64,000 nucleotides of DNA from Candidatus Edwardsbacteria bacterium RifOxyA12_full_54_48. Its GTDB lineage: Bacteria > Edwardsbacteria > AC1 > EtOH8. The stretch's first letter is position 1; each line of letters begins with the position of its first letter. A program made the translations under genes and the position numbers. The stretch covers positions 186,001-250,000 of the forward strand of contig MFFN01000006.1 in the NCBI GenBank assembly GCA_001777915.1, read 5' to 3'. A model generated the notes under the pieces. The model searched no databases. It was given only the letters and a program-made list of their open reading frames with translations, and had not been told where the DNA came from. Positions 50,724 through 58,805 of the stretch are shown here, in pieces.

Positions 50724-51817
50724 AGATTTCTCTTTACAGCCGCCAGCACCTCCCCCGGAGTGATGCCGGCCAGGCATTTGAGGTCCGGGCAGAACTGGCG
50801 GTAACAGGGGGAACAGGCTGTTCCGGCCGAAAGCTTTTCCCCCCTGCCGTACAGTTCGATCTCCTGCTGGCAGGTGGGGCCGAACAGGGCGATCACCTTT
50901 TTCTCCAGGGCGATCCCCAGGTGCATGGCCAGGCTGTCGGCGCTGACAATGACATCCAGGCACGAGATCAGGGCCGCAAATTGCCGGATGTCAAGGTCGC
51001 AGGCCGTGGCTGCGGTTCCGGGGGCCAACCGGACTATCTTTTTGATCAACGGCACCTCGTCCGGCCCGCCCAGCAGCACCGGATGGCCGATCCCCTCCTT
51101 TTTGACGGCCTTGGCCAGCCGGGCATAGTTGTCAGCCGGCCAGGCCTTGGTGGGGAAAGCCCGCCCCACCCCGGTATTCAGGCCGATCAAAGGAAGCCGG
51201 CCCTTGTTCTTTAGCAGTTTTGCCAGGTATTCGGTTGCCCGACCTGTCTCCTTTTCGCTGGGGAGGTACTGGTATTTTTGATTGGCATATTCCAGCCCGG
51301 CTGATTCGATGACCAGCTGCTGGTAGCTTTTTCGGTTGCTGTGGAACTTCAGCTGGTCCGATAATCCCAGGTCATAAAGATATCGGGACCTTTTATCTAA
51401 CGGGACCAGGTAGCCCTTGGGATCCCAGCCGAAACCGGTCTTTTTATCAGCTTCCAGTATCGAAGCCAGGGCCGCAGCCCGGGGCTCCTTGTCCAGGCAT
51501 ATTATCCGGCTGAAATGCTGGACCGACAGCTGGGTCAGGGATGCCGCATCAAAACACAGCAGTTCATCGATGGCCGGGTTGTTGTACAGCAGCGGAGCGG
51601 CATCGTGGTCGGTCAGCCAGGTGATCTTCATATTCGGGCGGTGCTGCTTCAGGGCCGAGGACAGCGGGGTGGTCCTCAGCACGTCCCCCTTGGCGGCCAG
51701 TTTTATTATCAGGCAGCTTTCCTTCCAGGGGCGGTAGGTATTGCAGCCGACGCATTGGCTGGAATGTTTGCAGGGCCTGGCCCCGGCGAAATGGCGGCAG
51801 TCACTTTTCCAGTGCAT
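50720..51817 (-). CDS. GT9 (heptosyltransferase-family) glycosyltransferase with Cys-rich N-terminus
   Basis: The protein has 365 residues. The body matches the GT9 family (ADP-heptose:LPS heptosyltransferases): CLIIKLAAKGDVLRTTPL at the start of the first Rossmann domain, IGLNTGVGRAFPTKAWP and VLLGGPDE in the second, and DVIVSADSLAMHLGIALEKKVIALFGPT as the nucleotide-sugar motif. Before it lies a 35-residue extension with five Cys and two His (C7, C16, C22, C25, C35; pattern C-x8-C-x5-C-x2-C), which could bind a metal or Fe-S cluster. Near the C-terminus CSPCYRQFCPDLKC adds four more Cys. It overlaps the sigma-54 activator by 17 bases. It suggests LPS-core or related glycan synthesis. Confidence 0.88.
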   Translation of the reverse strand: MHWKSDCRHFAGARPCKHSSQCVGCNTYRPWKESCLIIKLAAKGDVLRTTPLSSALKQHRPNMKITWLTDHDAAPLLYNNPAIDELLCFDAASLTQLSVQHFSRIICLDKEPRAAALASILEADKKTGFGWDPKGYLVPLDKRSRYLYDLGLSDQLKFHSNRKSYQQLVIESAGLEYANQKYQYLPSEKETGRATEYLAKLLKNKGRLPLIGLNTGVGRAFPTKAWPADNYARLAKAVKKEGIGHPVLLGGPDEVPLIKKIVRLAPGTAATACDLDIRQFAALISCLDVIVSADSLAMHLGIALEKKVIALFGPTCQQEIELYGRGEKLSAGTACSPCYRQFCPDLKCLAGITPGEVLAAVKRNL

Positions 51818-53318
51818 GGCCGTCCTGTTTCAGCTCTTTCAATTTATACTGCAGGGTCCGCAGGCTTATTCCCAGTTGGTTGGCGGTCCTCTTGCGATCC
51901 CCCTGGCAGGCCCTCAAAGTTGACAGAATATAGTCCAGCTCCATCTGATGCATGGTTTTTCCGGTGATCACCGGCTGGGCCTCGGGCTTTTGGGACAGCA
52001 CCGAACCCGGCAGGTCCTCCACCCCGATGATGCTGCCCTTGGTCATCACAATGGCATAGGATATCACGTTCTCCAATTCCCGGATGTTTCCCGGCCAGTA
52101 ATAGCCGGCCATGGCCTCTTTGGCCTCTCTGGTGATATCCGAGATCTTCTTGGCCGCAGCCTGCTGGGAGTTCTCCAGGAAATAATGGATCAGCAGGGGG
52201 ATGTCGTCCCGTCTTTCGCGCAGGGGCGGCAATTCTATGGTGACCACATTCAGCCGGTAGTAGAGATCCTCCCGGAACCGGCCCTCGGCCACCTCCTGTT
52301 TAAGGTTCCGGTTGGTGGCCGAAATGATCCGGACATCCACTCGGATGCTCTTGTTCTCCCCGATCCTTCGCATCTCGCCGTCCTGCAACACCCGCAGCAG
52401 TTTGGCCTGAATGGTGGGGGAGATATCGCCGATCTCGTCCAGGAAGAAGGTGCCCCCGTCGGCCTCCTCGAAAAGCCCCATCTTGTTGGCGGTGGCCCCG
52501 GTGAAAGAGCCTTTTTTATAGCCGAAAAGCTCCGATTCCAGCAAGGTCTCCGGCAGCGCCCCGCAGTACTGGGCCAGGAACATGGCTTCGCGGCGCGGCC
52601 CGTTGTAGTGGATGGCCCTGGCGATCAGCTCCTTGCCGGTCCCGGATTCCCCCTGGATCAGCACCGGCACCGAACTATCCAGCACCCTCTCCACCAGGGA
52701 AAGGGCCGCCAGAAATTTGGCCGACTTGCCGACGATATTATCGAACTGGTAATGGTGCCGGATCTCCTTTTTAAGTATCAGGTTCTCCTGGCGCAGCCGG
52801 GCCTGCAGCCTGGCGTTCTCTATGGATATGGCCGCCATGTTGGCAAAGGCCGCCAGGAAATCCTTATCATCCTCGGTAAAGACATTGGAGGTGGTGCGGC
52901 TGTCGATGTAGATCAGCCCGATTATCTCGCTTTGCTTTTTGAGGGGGGTGCACAGCACCGAGCGGATATTATACAGCATCACGCTTTCGGAGCCGGTAAA
53001 ACGCGGGTCGGTCTTAGCATCCGAGGTCAGCAATGGTTCCCCGGTTTCCATCACCTGGTTCAGGGTGGTCTGGGATATCTCCCCGGGCTTCTCGATATCC
53101 TTCTGCTCCAGGTTCCGGGCCACCTTGACCGACATCTCCTCCCCCGGGGCGTCCCGCAGCATTATGAAGCCCCGCTCGGCCCGGGTGGTGGATATCACCA
53201 GGTCCATCACCTTGCTGAGCAGCTCCTCAAAATCGGGGATGGAGTTTATGACCTGGCTGATATCGTAAAGGGCCAGTATCTCTTTTCTATCGGTCATGAT
53301 ATAGTGATTCCCTTTCAA
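51801..53318 (-). CDS. Sigma-54-dependent transcriptional activator with GAF sensor
   Basis: The protein has 505 residues from the TTG at 53318 (TTGA overlap with the preceding stop); the ATG at 53297 is the alternative and removes 7 residues. Domain order: a GAF sensor (about 20-175), an AAA+ domain with Walker A GESGTGKE (about 225), a sigma-54 contact loop GSFTGA (Ser for the common Ala), Walker B GGTFFLDEIGD, ATNRNL and LPPLRERRDDIP, and a Fis-type helix-turn-helix (KRTANQLGISLRTLQYKLKEL). No receiver domain exists, so it senses a ligand or partner and not aspartyl phosphate. It could activate the four sigma-54 promoters of the protease genes, and the kinase two genes further upstream could modulate it; both are inference. 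Confidence 0.93.
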   Translation of the reverse strand: MKGNHYIMTDRKEILALYDISQVINSIPDFEELLSKVMDLVISTTRAERGFIMLRDAPGEEMSVKVARNLEQKDIEKPGEISQTTLNQVMETGEPLLTSDAKTDPRFTGSESVMLYNIRSVLCTPLKKQSEIIGLIYIDSRTTSNVFTEDDKDFLAAFANMAAISIENARLQARLRQENLILKKEIRHHYQFDNIVGKSAKFLAALSLVERVLDSSVPVLIQGESGTGKELIARAIHYNGPRREAMFLAQYCGALPETLLESELFGYKKGSFTGATANKMGLFEEADGGTFFLDEIGDISPTIQAKLLRVLQDGEMRRIGENKSIRVDVRIISATNRNLKQEVAEGRFREDLYYRLNVVTIELPPLRERRDDIPLLIHYFLENSQQAAAKKISDITREAKEAMAGYYWPGNIRELENVISYAIVMTKGSIIGVEDLPGSVLSQKPEAQPVITGKTMHQMELDYILSTLRACQGDRKRTANQLGISLRTLQYKLKELKQDGHALEK

Positions 53319-54250
53319 GGAGTGCTGAATTTAGCTTCGGTTCGGGCCATGTTGCCCGCGGCATCAACATTGATCACTTTCCATAGGTATTCCTGACCGC
53401 CCTCCAGGGCCGCGTCGCAATAAAGTTTTTCGGCATATGAGAGATCACGATGCCAGACTAACGTGGCGCCCTTCCATATCTCGATCCTGATATCCTCTAA
53501 TACATTGTTATTCAACCAGGACAGGGTATCCGGAGGATTGAATACAGAATTGTTACCGGGGCTGATAATGGAGGGCCAGTTCAGTTCTGTGGGGACAAGA
53601 GCCACCGCGGTTTGCATCACAACTCCAGCGCTATCTAATGTTAAAGTTACGGTATCGCCTTTTTCCACGTTCGGGTCGACAACGCACCAAAAATAATTCA
53701 TAGATTCCTGATCCACCGCCAGGGTTTCCTGGGGAATATAGGTCGACCCCTCAATTCTGCATCTGAAGTTATAATACGCAGACAAGACATCCCGTCCATC
53801 TGTTAGCCTTCCTGTGCACTGGGGCAGTATATATATCGGCAACTGGCCGTCCCACATAGTATAAACGGCGCAAGTCAACACCTTGGCATTATCGATCCGG
53901 GGAACGCCCTTAAGAATAAAATTATGCTTCAGACGGCCGTCGGAGGGGACCGTGATGGTGTCCGTGCGGGCATGATAATAAGAATGCTCCACGGTAAGAA
54001 AATAGGTTCTCCCGCCCTCCAGATCGATGTTGTACTGGCCGCTGCTGTTGGTGCGCACCGAGAGGTTGGCCGGCACGGCGCTTACCACCGCATTGCCGAC
54101 CGCGCCTCCGCCCCAGGCCGACACCGTGCCGCTGACGCCGCTGCCGTTCACCGGGTCCAGCGGATTGTCCCGCTTGGCATCCGGCCCGCAGCCCAGGGTT
54201 GAAACCGCCAGCAGGCAAAGGGCTATGATAAAGCTGTTGTGCATTTTCAT
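53315..54250 (-). CDS. Lipoprotein with carboxypeptidase-regulatory-like domain
   Basis: The protein has 311 residues from the ATG at 54250 (ATGA overlap). MKMHNSFIIALCLLAVSTLGC is a lipoprotein signal with the lipidated Cys after LSTLG-like residues. RDNPLDPVNG follows, a motif common after the lipid Cys in related phyla. Residues about 40-125 form a carboxypeptidase-regulatory-like beta-sandwich (SGTVSAWGGGAVGNAVVSA, SGQYNIDLEGG). The C-terminal part ends in a fibronectin III-like strand set (SWLNNNVLEDIRIEIW, YLWKVINVDAAGNMA). It would sit in the outer membrane or face the periplasm. Position between signalling genes suggests a sensory or envelope role; no enzyme motif is visible. Confidence 0.83.
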   Translation of the reverse strand: MKMHNSFIIALCLLAVSTLGCGPDAKRDNPLDPVNGSGVSGTVSAWGGGAVGNAVVSAVPANLSVRTNSSGQYNIDLEGGRTYFLTVEHSYYHARTDTITVPSDGRLKHNFILKGVPRIDNAKVLTCAVYTMWDGQLPIYILPQCTGRLTDGRDVLSAYYNFRCRIEGSTYIPQETLAVDQESMNYFWCVVDPNVEKGDTVTLTLDSAGVVMQTAVALVPTELNWPSIISPGNNSVFNPPDTLSWLNNNVLEDIRIEIWKGATLVWHRDLSYAEKLYCDAALEGGQEYLWKVINVDAAGNMARTEAKFSTP

Positions 54251-54960
54251 TTTGAGATGATGATATCCGCCAGGTTGTATACCCAAAATGATACTGCCAG
54301 ATTGACGGTAAAATTCCGGGTCTTATACCAGCTGTTATATGTTTTATACTTGGCTTCGATGTCTCCGGGATCGGTGGCGTCCAGGTATCGCTGGTGGCTG
54401 ACATAGGTCCCCAGCGCCGCCAGCCCTGTCCCGGCGGCAACCCCGGCCGCCCCCCATTTGAGGATCCTCCCTTTCCGGGGATCCCCTCGCACCGACTGGC
54501 CCCAGCCCGGCCAGAGGGATGATCGCCAGAGCCCCTGAAATTTGCCGGGCCGGCCCTTTTCGAACAGCAGGTTTGACCTGGGGTCACCAGTGGAGACGGC
54601 CCGAAAGAACTCTGCCTGGGCCCTTTTGAACACCTCTATGATCTTGGGAGAGACGAACTCCGGATTTAGCTCCAGCTTTGGTTTTACGGCCAGGATCTGC
54701 TTGAACCTTTCAATGGCGGCCGGCTCCTGACCCATGGCCACCAGGGAGAAGGCCAGATAGGTCCGGAAGTAGATGATGTCCTCCTGGGTAAACCCCGCCG
54801 TATCCTCCAGGGATCTTTCGGCGATTGCGATCACCTCCTGGAAATAACCATGCTCATAGGCTCTGATGACGGCGTTCATGGGGTTTTCCCGCTGGCCAAA
54901 GGCCCTGGCGGAAAGCAACGTGATCAAGGCCCCGATATATATGATATTTTTATTCATCAT
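54247..54960 (-). CDS. DUF5683-like envelope protein with signal peptide
   Basis: The protein has 237 residues from the ATG at 54960 (ATGA overlap with the kinase stop; a second ATG follows immediately). The start MMNKNIIYIGALITLLSARAFG is a signal peptide. Residues about 25-125 look like a TPR-type helical region (AVIRAYEHGYFQEVIAIAERSL, FRTYLAFSLVAMGQEPAAIERFKQIL). The C-terminal part has SSLWPGWGQSVRGDPRKGRILKW, the DUF5683-type motif, then a hydrophobic segment (GAAGVAAGTGLAALGTYVS) and a second near the end. Function of the family is unknown. The gene lies between a kinase and a lipoprotein, which suggests an envelope component of the same signalling unit. Confidence 0.8.
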   Translation of the reverse strand: MMNKNIIYIGALITLLSARAFGQRENPMNAVIRAYEHGYFQEVIAIAERSLEDTAGFTQEDIIYFRTYLAFSLVAMGQEPAAIERFKQILAVKPKLELNPEFVSPKIIEVFKRAQAEFFRAVSTGDPRSNLLFEKGRPGKFQGLWRSSLWPGWGQSVRGDPRKGRILKWGAAGVAAGTGLAALGTYVSHQRYLDATDPGDIEAKYKTYNSWYKTRNFTVNLAVSFWVYNLADIIISK

Positions 54961-56669
54961 TGCAGAACGATCTGTTTTTCGGTGACCATGTCCTCGGCGA
55001 TCCGGATGGTCTCTTTCCATTCCCTCCCCTCCGGGCCCACCAGCCTGAGTTCATGCTCCCCGATGGAGATCTTTATCGGCTGGCCCAGGGGGGTGGTGCC
55101 GTGTTCGGCTCCATCGATCAATACTTTGGCCCAGGGCAGGACGCTGAGTTTAAGATAGCCGAATGCTTCGGGCAGGTCCAGCGCCACCAGGGCGGTGTCT
55201 CCCGGGGTTATCTGGACATCCTGGCGGTGTTCCCGGCGGTTGGGATGGCGCAATATCAGGGCATGGCGGCCGGCATCCAGTTTTAACGGGGCCTTGATGG
55301 GCGTCCGGTCGATATAATTGCCGTCCACATACACTTCGGCCCAGGGCTTGACGGAAAACCTGAGATAGCCCGGAGACAGAACCACCGGCAGAAGATCTAC
55401 CGTAATTGAAAACTTCTGGCTTTTTGCCAATGTAAATTCCGAGGTCTGGTCCTGATAGCCGGTTTGTTTCACCCTAAGCCGGTGCCGGCCGGTATCCAGG
55501 GTGTTGATGGCCAGGGGAATTTTGCCCTGATAGCGGTCGTCGATATAAACCCTGGCCCCGGTGGTGCCGGAAATATTCATCAATTGCCCCGCCTCTGGCG
55601 CCGCTATCGGTGTCGTGGCTGAGGTATCGGCCGGCACAGCGGCTGCCGGCAGGGTCCTTTTAAGGTACCGGCTTAGATATTTTATCCCGTAAAAAGCCGC
55701 GCTGAGAGCCAGGGCCGTGGCCGCAAAATATATGATCAGGCGCTTAATGAAGTAATCCCATCGTTCCTGCCGGGCCAGCTTAACGATCATTTCCTGATCG
55801 TCCTGCCGCGGCTGATAACTATCAGGATCAGCCATATACCGCGACAGGGCCTCGTTCCTGATCAGGGAATACGGCTCCAGGTCGGAGGATACCTGGGCCG
55901 ATCGGGAATAGCGGCGATGCTTGTCCTTCTCCAACAGTTTAAAAACCAGGTGATCGATGCCGATCGGTATCTCCGGATCAATTTTGGCCAGCCTCCGGGG
56001 CGACAGCCTTAAGGTTCTGTCGATGCTCTGGGAATGGGTCTCCCCGGCAAAGGGGTTATCGCCGGTCAGCATCTGGTACAGCATCACGCCGGCCGCATAA
56101 AGGTCTGAGGCCTCATCGCCCTTCTGCCCCTTTATCTGCTCCGGGGCCAGATAGGCCAGGGTTCCCACAAAAGTTCCGGGATCGGTGATGGTCAGGGCCT
56201 CCTTGGCATAGGCCAGGCCGAAGTCGGTTATCTTGACCACCCCGGATTTGGTGATCATTATGTTGGCCGGTTTGATGTCCCGGTGGACAATGCCTTTTTC
56301 GTGGGCATATCCCAGCCCGCTTATCACCTGCCTGATTATGAATACCGCCACCGTCAGGGGTGCTGTTTTTACCCTGTCCAGCAGTTGTTTCAAAGAGCCG
56401 CCGTCTATGTACTCCAGCACTATGTAATATGATCCCTCAAAGACGAAATAATCGATGATATCGACAATGTTCTGATGATGCAGGCCGCCCAGGATGTTGG
56501 CCTCCCGCTCGAACCGCCTGACGAATTCGGAGTCCTGGGACAGGTGGGGATGCAGCTGCTTGATCACCACCTGCCGGCCCATCTCCCGGTGGGTTCCCAG
56601 ATAGATGGTGGCCATGCCCCCGGTGGAAAGCAGTTCAACGGCCTGATATTTCCCGATGGCCTTGTTCAC
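54957..56669 (-). CDS. Membrane Ser/Thr protein kinase with three PEGA domains
   Basis: The protein has 570 residues from the GTG at 56669 (GTGA overlap with the CheW-like stop; the open frame upstream is a shadow). The kinase domain (about 5-270) has LSTGGMATIYLG, VVIKQLHPHL (ATP-binding Lys), VHRDIKPANIM (catalytic Asp), TDFGLAYA and YLAPEQ. A transmembrane helix (about 310-330; LIIYFAATALALSAAFYGI) leads to three PEGA-type beta-sandwich repeats (ARVYIDDRYQGKIPL, AEVYVDGNYIDRTPI, AKVLIDGAEHGTTPL). The kinase would lie in the cytoplasm and the PEGA repeats outside the inner membrane, perhaps reading envelope state. Targets are unknown; nearby CheW-like protein and sigma-54 activator are candidates. 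Confidence 0.93.
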   Translation of the reverse strand: MNKAIGKYQAVELLSTGGMATIYLGTHREMGRQVVIKQLHPHLSQDSEFVRRFEREANILGGLHHQNIVDIIDYFVFEGSYYIVLEYIDGGSLKQLLDRVKTAPLTVAVFIIRQVISGLGYAHEKGIVHRDIKPANIMITKSGVVKITDFGLAYAKEALTITDPGTFVGTLAYLAPEQIKGQKGDEASDLYAAGVMLYQMLTGDNPFAGETHSQSIDRTLRLSPRRLAKIDPEIPIGIDHLVFKLLEKDKHRRYSRSAQVSSDLEPYSLIRNEALSRYMADPDSYQPRQDDQEMIVKLARQERWDYFIKRLIIYFAATALALSAAFYGIKYLSRYLKRTLPAAAVPADTSATTPIAAPEAGQLMNISGTTGARVYIDDRYQGKIPLAINTLDTGRHRLRVKQTGYQDQTSEFTLAKSQKFSITVDLLPVVLSPGYLRFSVKPWAEVYVDGNYIDRTPIKAPLKLDAGRHALILRHPNRREHRQDVQITPGDTALVALDLPEAFGYLKLSVLPWAKVLIDGAEHGTTPLGQPIKISIGEHELRLVGPEGREWKETIRIAEDMVTEKQIVLQ

Positions 56670-57040
56670 CCGGCGGTCCCCAGGGATTCTATCTGTGACA
56701 GGTCCAGCAGCAGGTACATCTGCGAGTCGGTCATGCCCAGGGCGTAGAACTGGGAGATCTCCTTCAGGATGGCCGGCCACACCCCCAGGGTCTGATCGTC
56801 CAGATCCACCAACCCCACGATCCGGTTCACCAGCAGCCGGATATCCCTGCCGTTCCAGGCACAGTTGATCACCCGGTCGGCCGGTCCGTCCTTGACGCCG
56901 AAAGCCTTTGGCAGGTCATACTCCTCTACCCCGGCGCGTTCGGCCCCTGGCGGGGCAGCCTCCCTCCGGCCCACCGAGTTTATATACTCGGCCGGCAGGC
57001 CCAGGTAGTGCGGCCCTATGGTAAAAGCCAGAATCCTCAT
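56666..57040 (-). CDS. CheW-like domain protein
   Basis: The protein has 124 residues. The layout MRILAFTIGPHYLGLPAEYINSV, DLPKAFGV, RDIRLLVNRIVGLVDLDDQTL and FYALGMTDSQMYLLLDLSQI is that of a small CheW/receptor-coupling fold, slightly shorter than typical CheW (about 150). It starts 4 bases after the chemoreceptor stop and ends as GTGA into the kinase gene. It may couple the receptor to a histidine kinase not encoded here, or link the chemosensory array to the Ser/Thr kinase. The second CheW (60879-61316) is closer to the classical form. Confidence 0.8.
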   Translation of the reverse strand: MRILAFTIGPHYLGLPAEYINSVGRREAAPPGAERAGVEEYDLPKAFGVKDGPADRVINCAWNGRDIRLLVNRIVGLVDLDDQTLGVWPAILKEISQFYALGMTDSQMYLLLDLSQIESLGTAG

Positions 57041-57044
57041 TTTG

Positions 57045-58805
57045 CTAATCGAACTCCGAAACCAGGGTGTTCAGTTTATCGGCCGACTGCGACAGGGTTT
57101 GGGCCACGGCGGTAAGCTCCTCCATCGAGGCCGTCAGCTGCTGCACCGCAGCGGCCACCTCCTGGGTGGAGGCGGCGGTGTCGATGGCCACGGTGGAGAC
57201 ATCCGAAGCCAGCTTGACCACTTCGGTGGCGCTCTTGCTCTGGTTCCGGGTGGCCTCGGCTATCTGCTTGACCATGGTCCCGGCCACCGCCACGGTGCTG
57301 TTGATCACTTTAAGCGACTGCTCGGTCTGGTCCACCGTGACCTTGCTGGCGTCGATAGTGCTCCGGCTTTCGTCGATGACCTCCACGGTCCGGGCAATCT
57401 CCTTCTCCACCTCGCCGATCAGGGTGGCCACCTTCAGGGCCGAGTTGCCGGCCTCCACCGCCAGCACCCGGATCTCATCGGCCACCACCGAAAAACCCTT
57501 GCCGGCCTCGCCGGCCCGGGCCGCCTCGATGGCCGCATTCAGGGCCAGAAAATCGGTCTGCTGGGAAAGGTTGGAGATCAGGCTGACCACCACCCCGATC
57601 TCGGCCGATTTTTTCTGCAGGTCCTGCACCTTCTGGTTGGTCAGAGCCGCCGAGGTGTATATCTCGGCCATCTTGGAGACCGCCTCGAAGGTCTTCTCGG
57701 CTCCCGATTGGGAGGCATCGATGGCCTTCTGGGAGGAGACCATGGTCATCCGGCCCTGGGATTCTATCAGCTTGATGGAGGTGGAAAGCTTCTCCACCTC
57801 CTTGGCCATCTGGGTCAGCCGCTCCGACTGAACGGTGGTGCCCCGGGATATCTGCTGAACGGTGGAGGAGATCTCCTGACTGGAGGCGCTCATCTCCTGG
57901 GAGGAGGCCGCCAATTGCTGGGAGCTGGCCGCCAGGCCCGAGGCCACATTGGTGATCTCCCTGACCATCAGGCGGATCTGCCCCACAAAACTGTTATAAG
58001 CCTGGCAGAGGTCTCCCAATTCGTTGTTGCCCAGCACCGGAAGCTTCCGGGACAGGCCGCCCTTGCCCTCCGAAATATTCTGCAGTATGGAGGTCAGCAG
58101 GGACACGGTGCGGTTTATCCCTTTGGCCGTAAGAAAGGCTATGGCCAGGGTGGCCGCGATGCCCAGGATTGCCACATACCAGATGCCGGGGTATTTGGCG
58201 ATGATCGACCCGAAAGTGAACGCCAGTATCATTATCACCATGAACAGGATTATCAGCCTCCAAAGTATGCTCAGGCGGTAGGAACGGCGGTATACTTTTG
58301 CGCCATCAGCGGTCCCGGCCGCCAGGGAGGAGACATAGGAGGACAGCAGGGCTTCTTCGATCAGGAATATCAGCGAGCCGGCAACCAGGCCGGTCAGAAA
58401 ACCGGGCAGGATCACCTCCGCGGTGTGGACCGGGGTGACCCCGGTGCCCATCAGCATCATCAAAAAGGCGCAGGCCGGAACCCCGATGGTGAAATGTCCC
58501 AGCATATGCAGCGAGGTGGCCAGGGGGAAATTCAGAGCCCTGGTGAAGGCCTGGTCGCTATCAATTTTGTCTGATGGGCTCTGGTTGAAATAGCTTATCA
58601 CCGGCTGCAGCCTTTTCCGGTTGATGATCTGTAATTCCGCGGCCAGGACCAGGGCCCAGGCCGGCCCGAAGAAGATCAGAAATTTCAGCGCGGTCGGCGG
58701 CAGGTCCACCGAATGGCCCACGAATACCAGCAATAATGGAACCCCCAGGAAAATGGCGATCACATCCGGAACGGCCAGGATCAGATTGAATTTGTTAGCT
58801 TTCAT
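57045..58805 (-). CDS. Methyl-accepting chemotaxis protein with polytopic membrane input
   Basis: The protein has 586 residues. GGGGGAGG precedes the ATG at 58805, which overlaps the previous gene by 11 bases. The N-terminal 250 residues hold about six membrane segments (for example [17 protein letters not shown] and [17 protein letters not shown]) in place of a periplasmic sensor domain. A HAMP-like linker follows, then a long coiled coil with the signalling tip [21 protein letters not shown] near 435. Such receptors may sense membrane or intracellular signals. The pairs of Glu/Gln sites expected for methylation lie in the coiled coil but cannot be fixed by eye. No CheR-tethering pentapeptide is seen at the C-terminus (ends in NTLVSEFD). 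Confidence 0.92.
   Translation of the reverse strand: MKANKFNLILAVPDVIAIFLGVPLLLVFVGHSVDLPPTALKFLIFFGPAWALVLAAELQIINRKRLQPVISYFNQSPSDKIDSDQAFTRALNFPLATSLHMLGHFTIGVPACAFLMMLMGTGVTPVHTAEVILPGFLTGLVAGSLIFLIEEALLSSYVSSLAAGTADGAKVYRRSYRLSILWRLIILFMVIMILAFTFGSIIAKYPGIWYVAILGIAATLAIAFLTAKGINRTVSLLTSILQNISEGKGGLSRKLPVLGNNELGDLCQAYNSFVGQIRLMVREITNVASGLAASSQQLAASSQEMSASSQEISSTVQQISRGTTVQSERLTQMAKEVEKLSTSIKLIESQGRMTMVSSQKAIDASQSGAEKTFEAVSKMAEIYTSAALTNQKVQDLQKKSAEIGVVVSLISNLSQQTDFLALNAAIEAARAGEAGKGFSVVADEIRVLAVEAGNSALKVATLIGEVEKEIARTVEVIDESRSTIDASKVTVDQTEQSLKVINSTVAVAGTMVKQIAEATRNQSKSATEVVKLASDVSTVAIDTAASTQEVAAAVQQLTASMEELTAVAQTLSQSADKLNTLVSEFD

Noticed and set aside
51948-53396. Plus-strand open frame of 482 codons
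   Set aside because: It is antisense to the sigma-54 activator, whose AAA+ motifs are intact. The product is rich in G, L, Q and H without domains.
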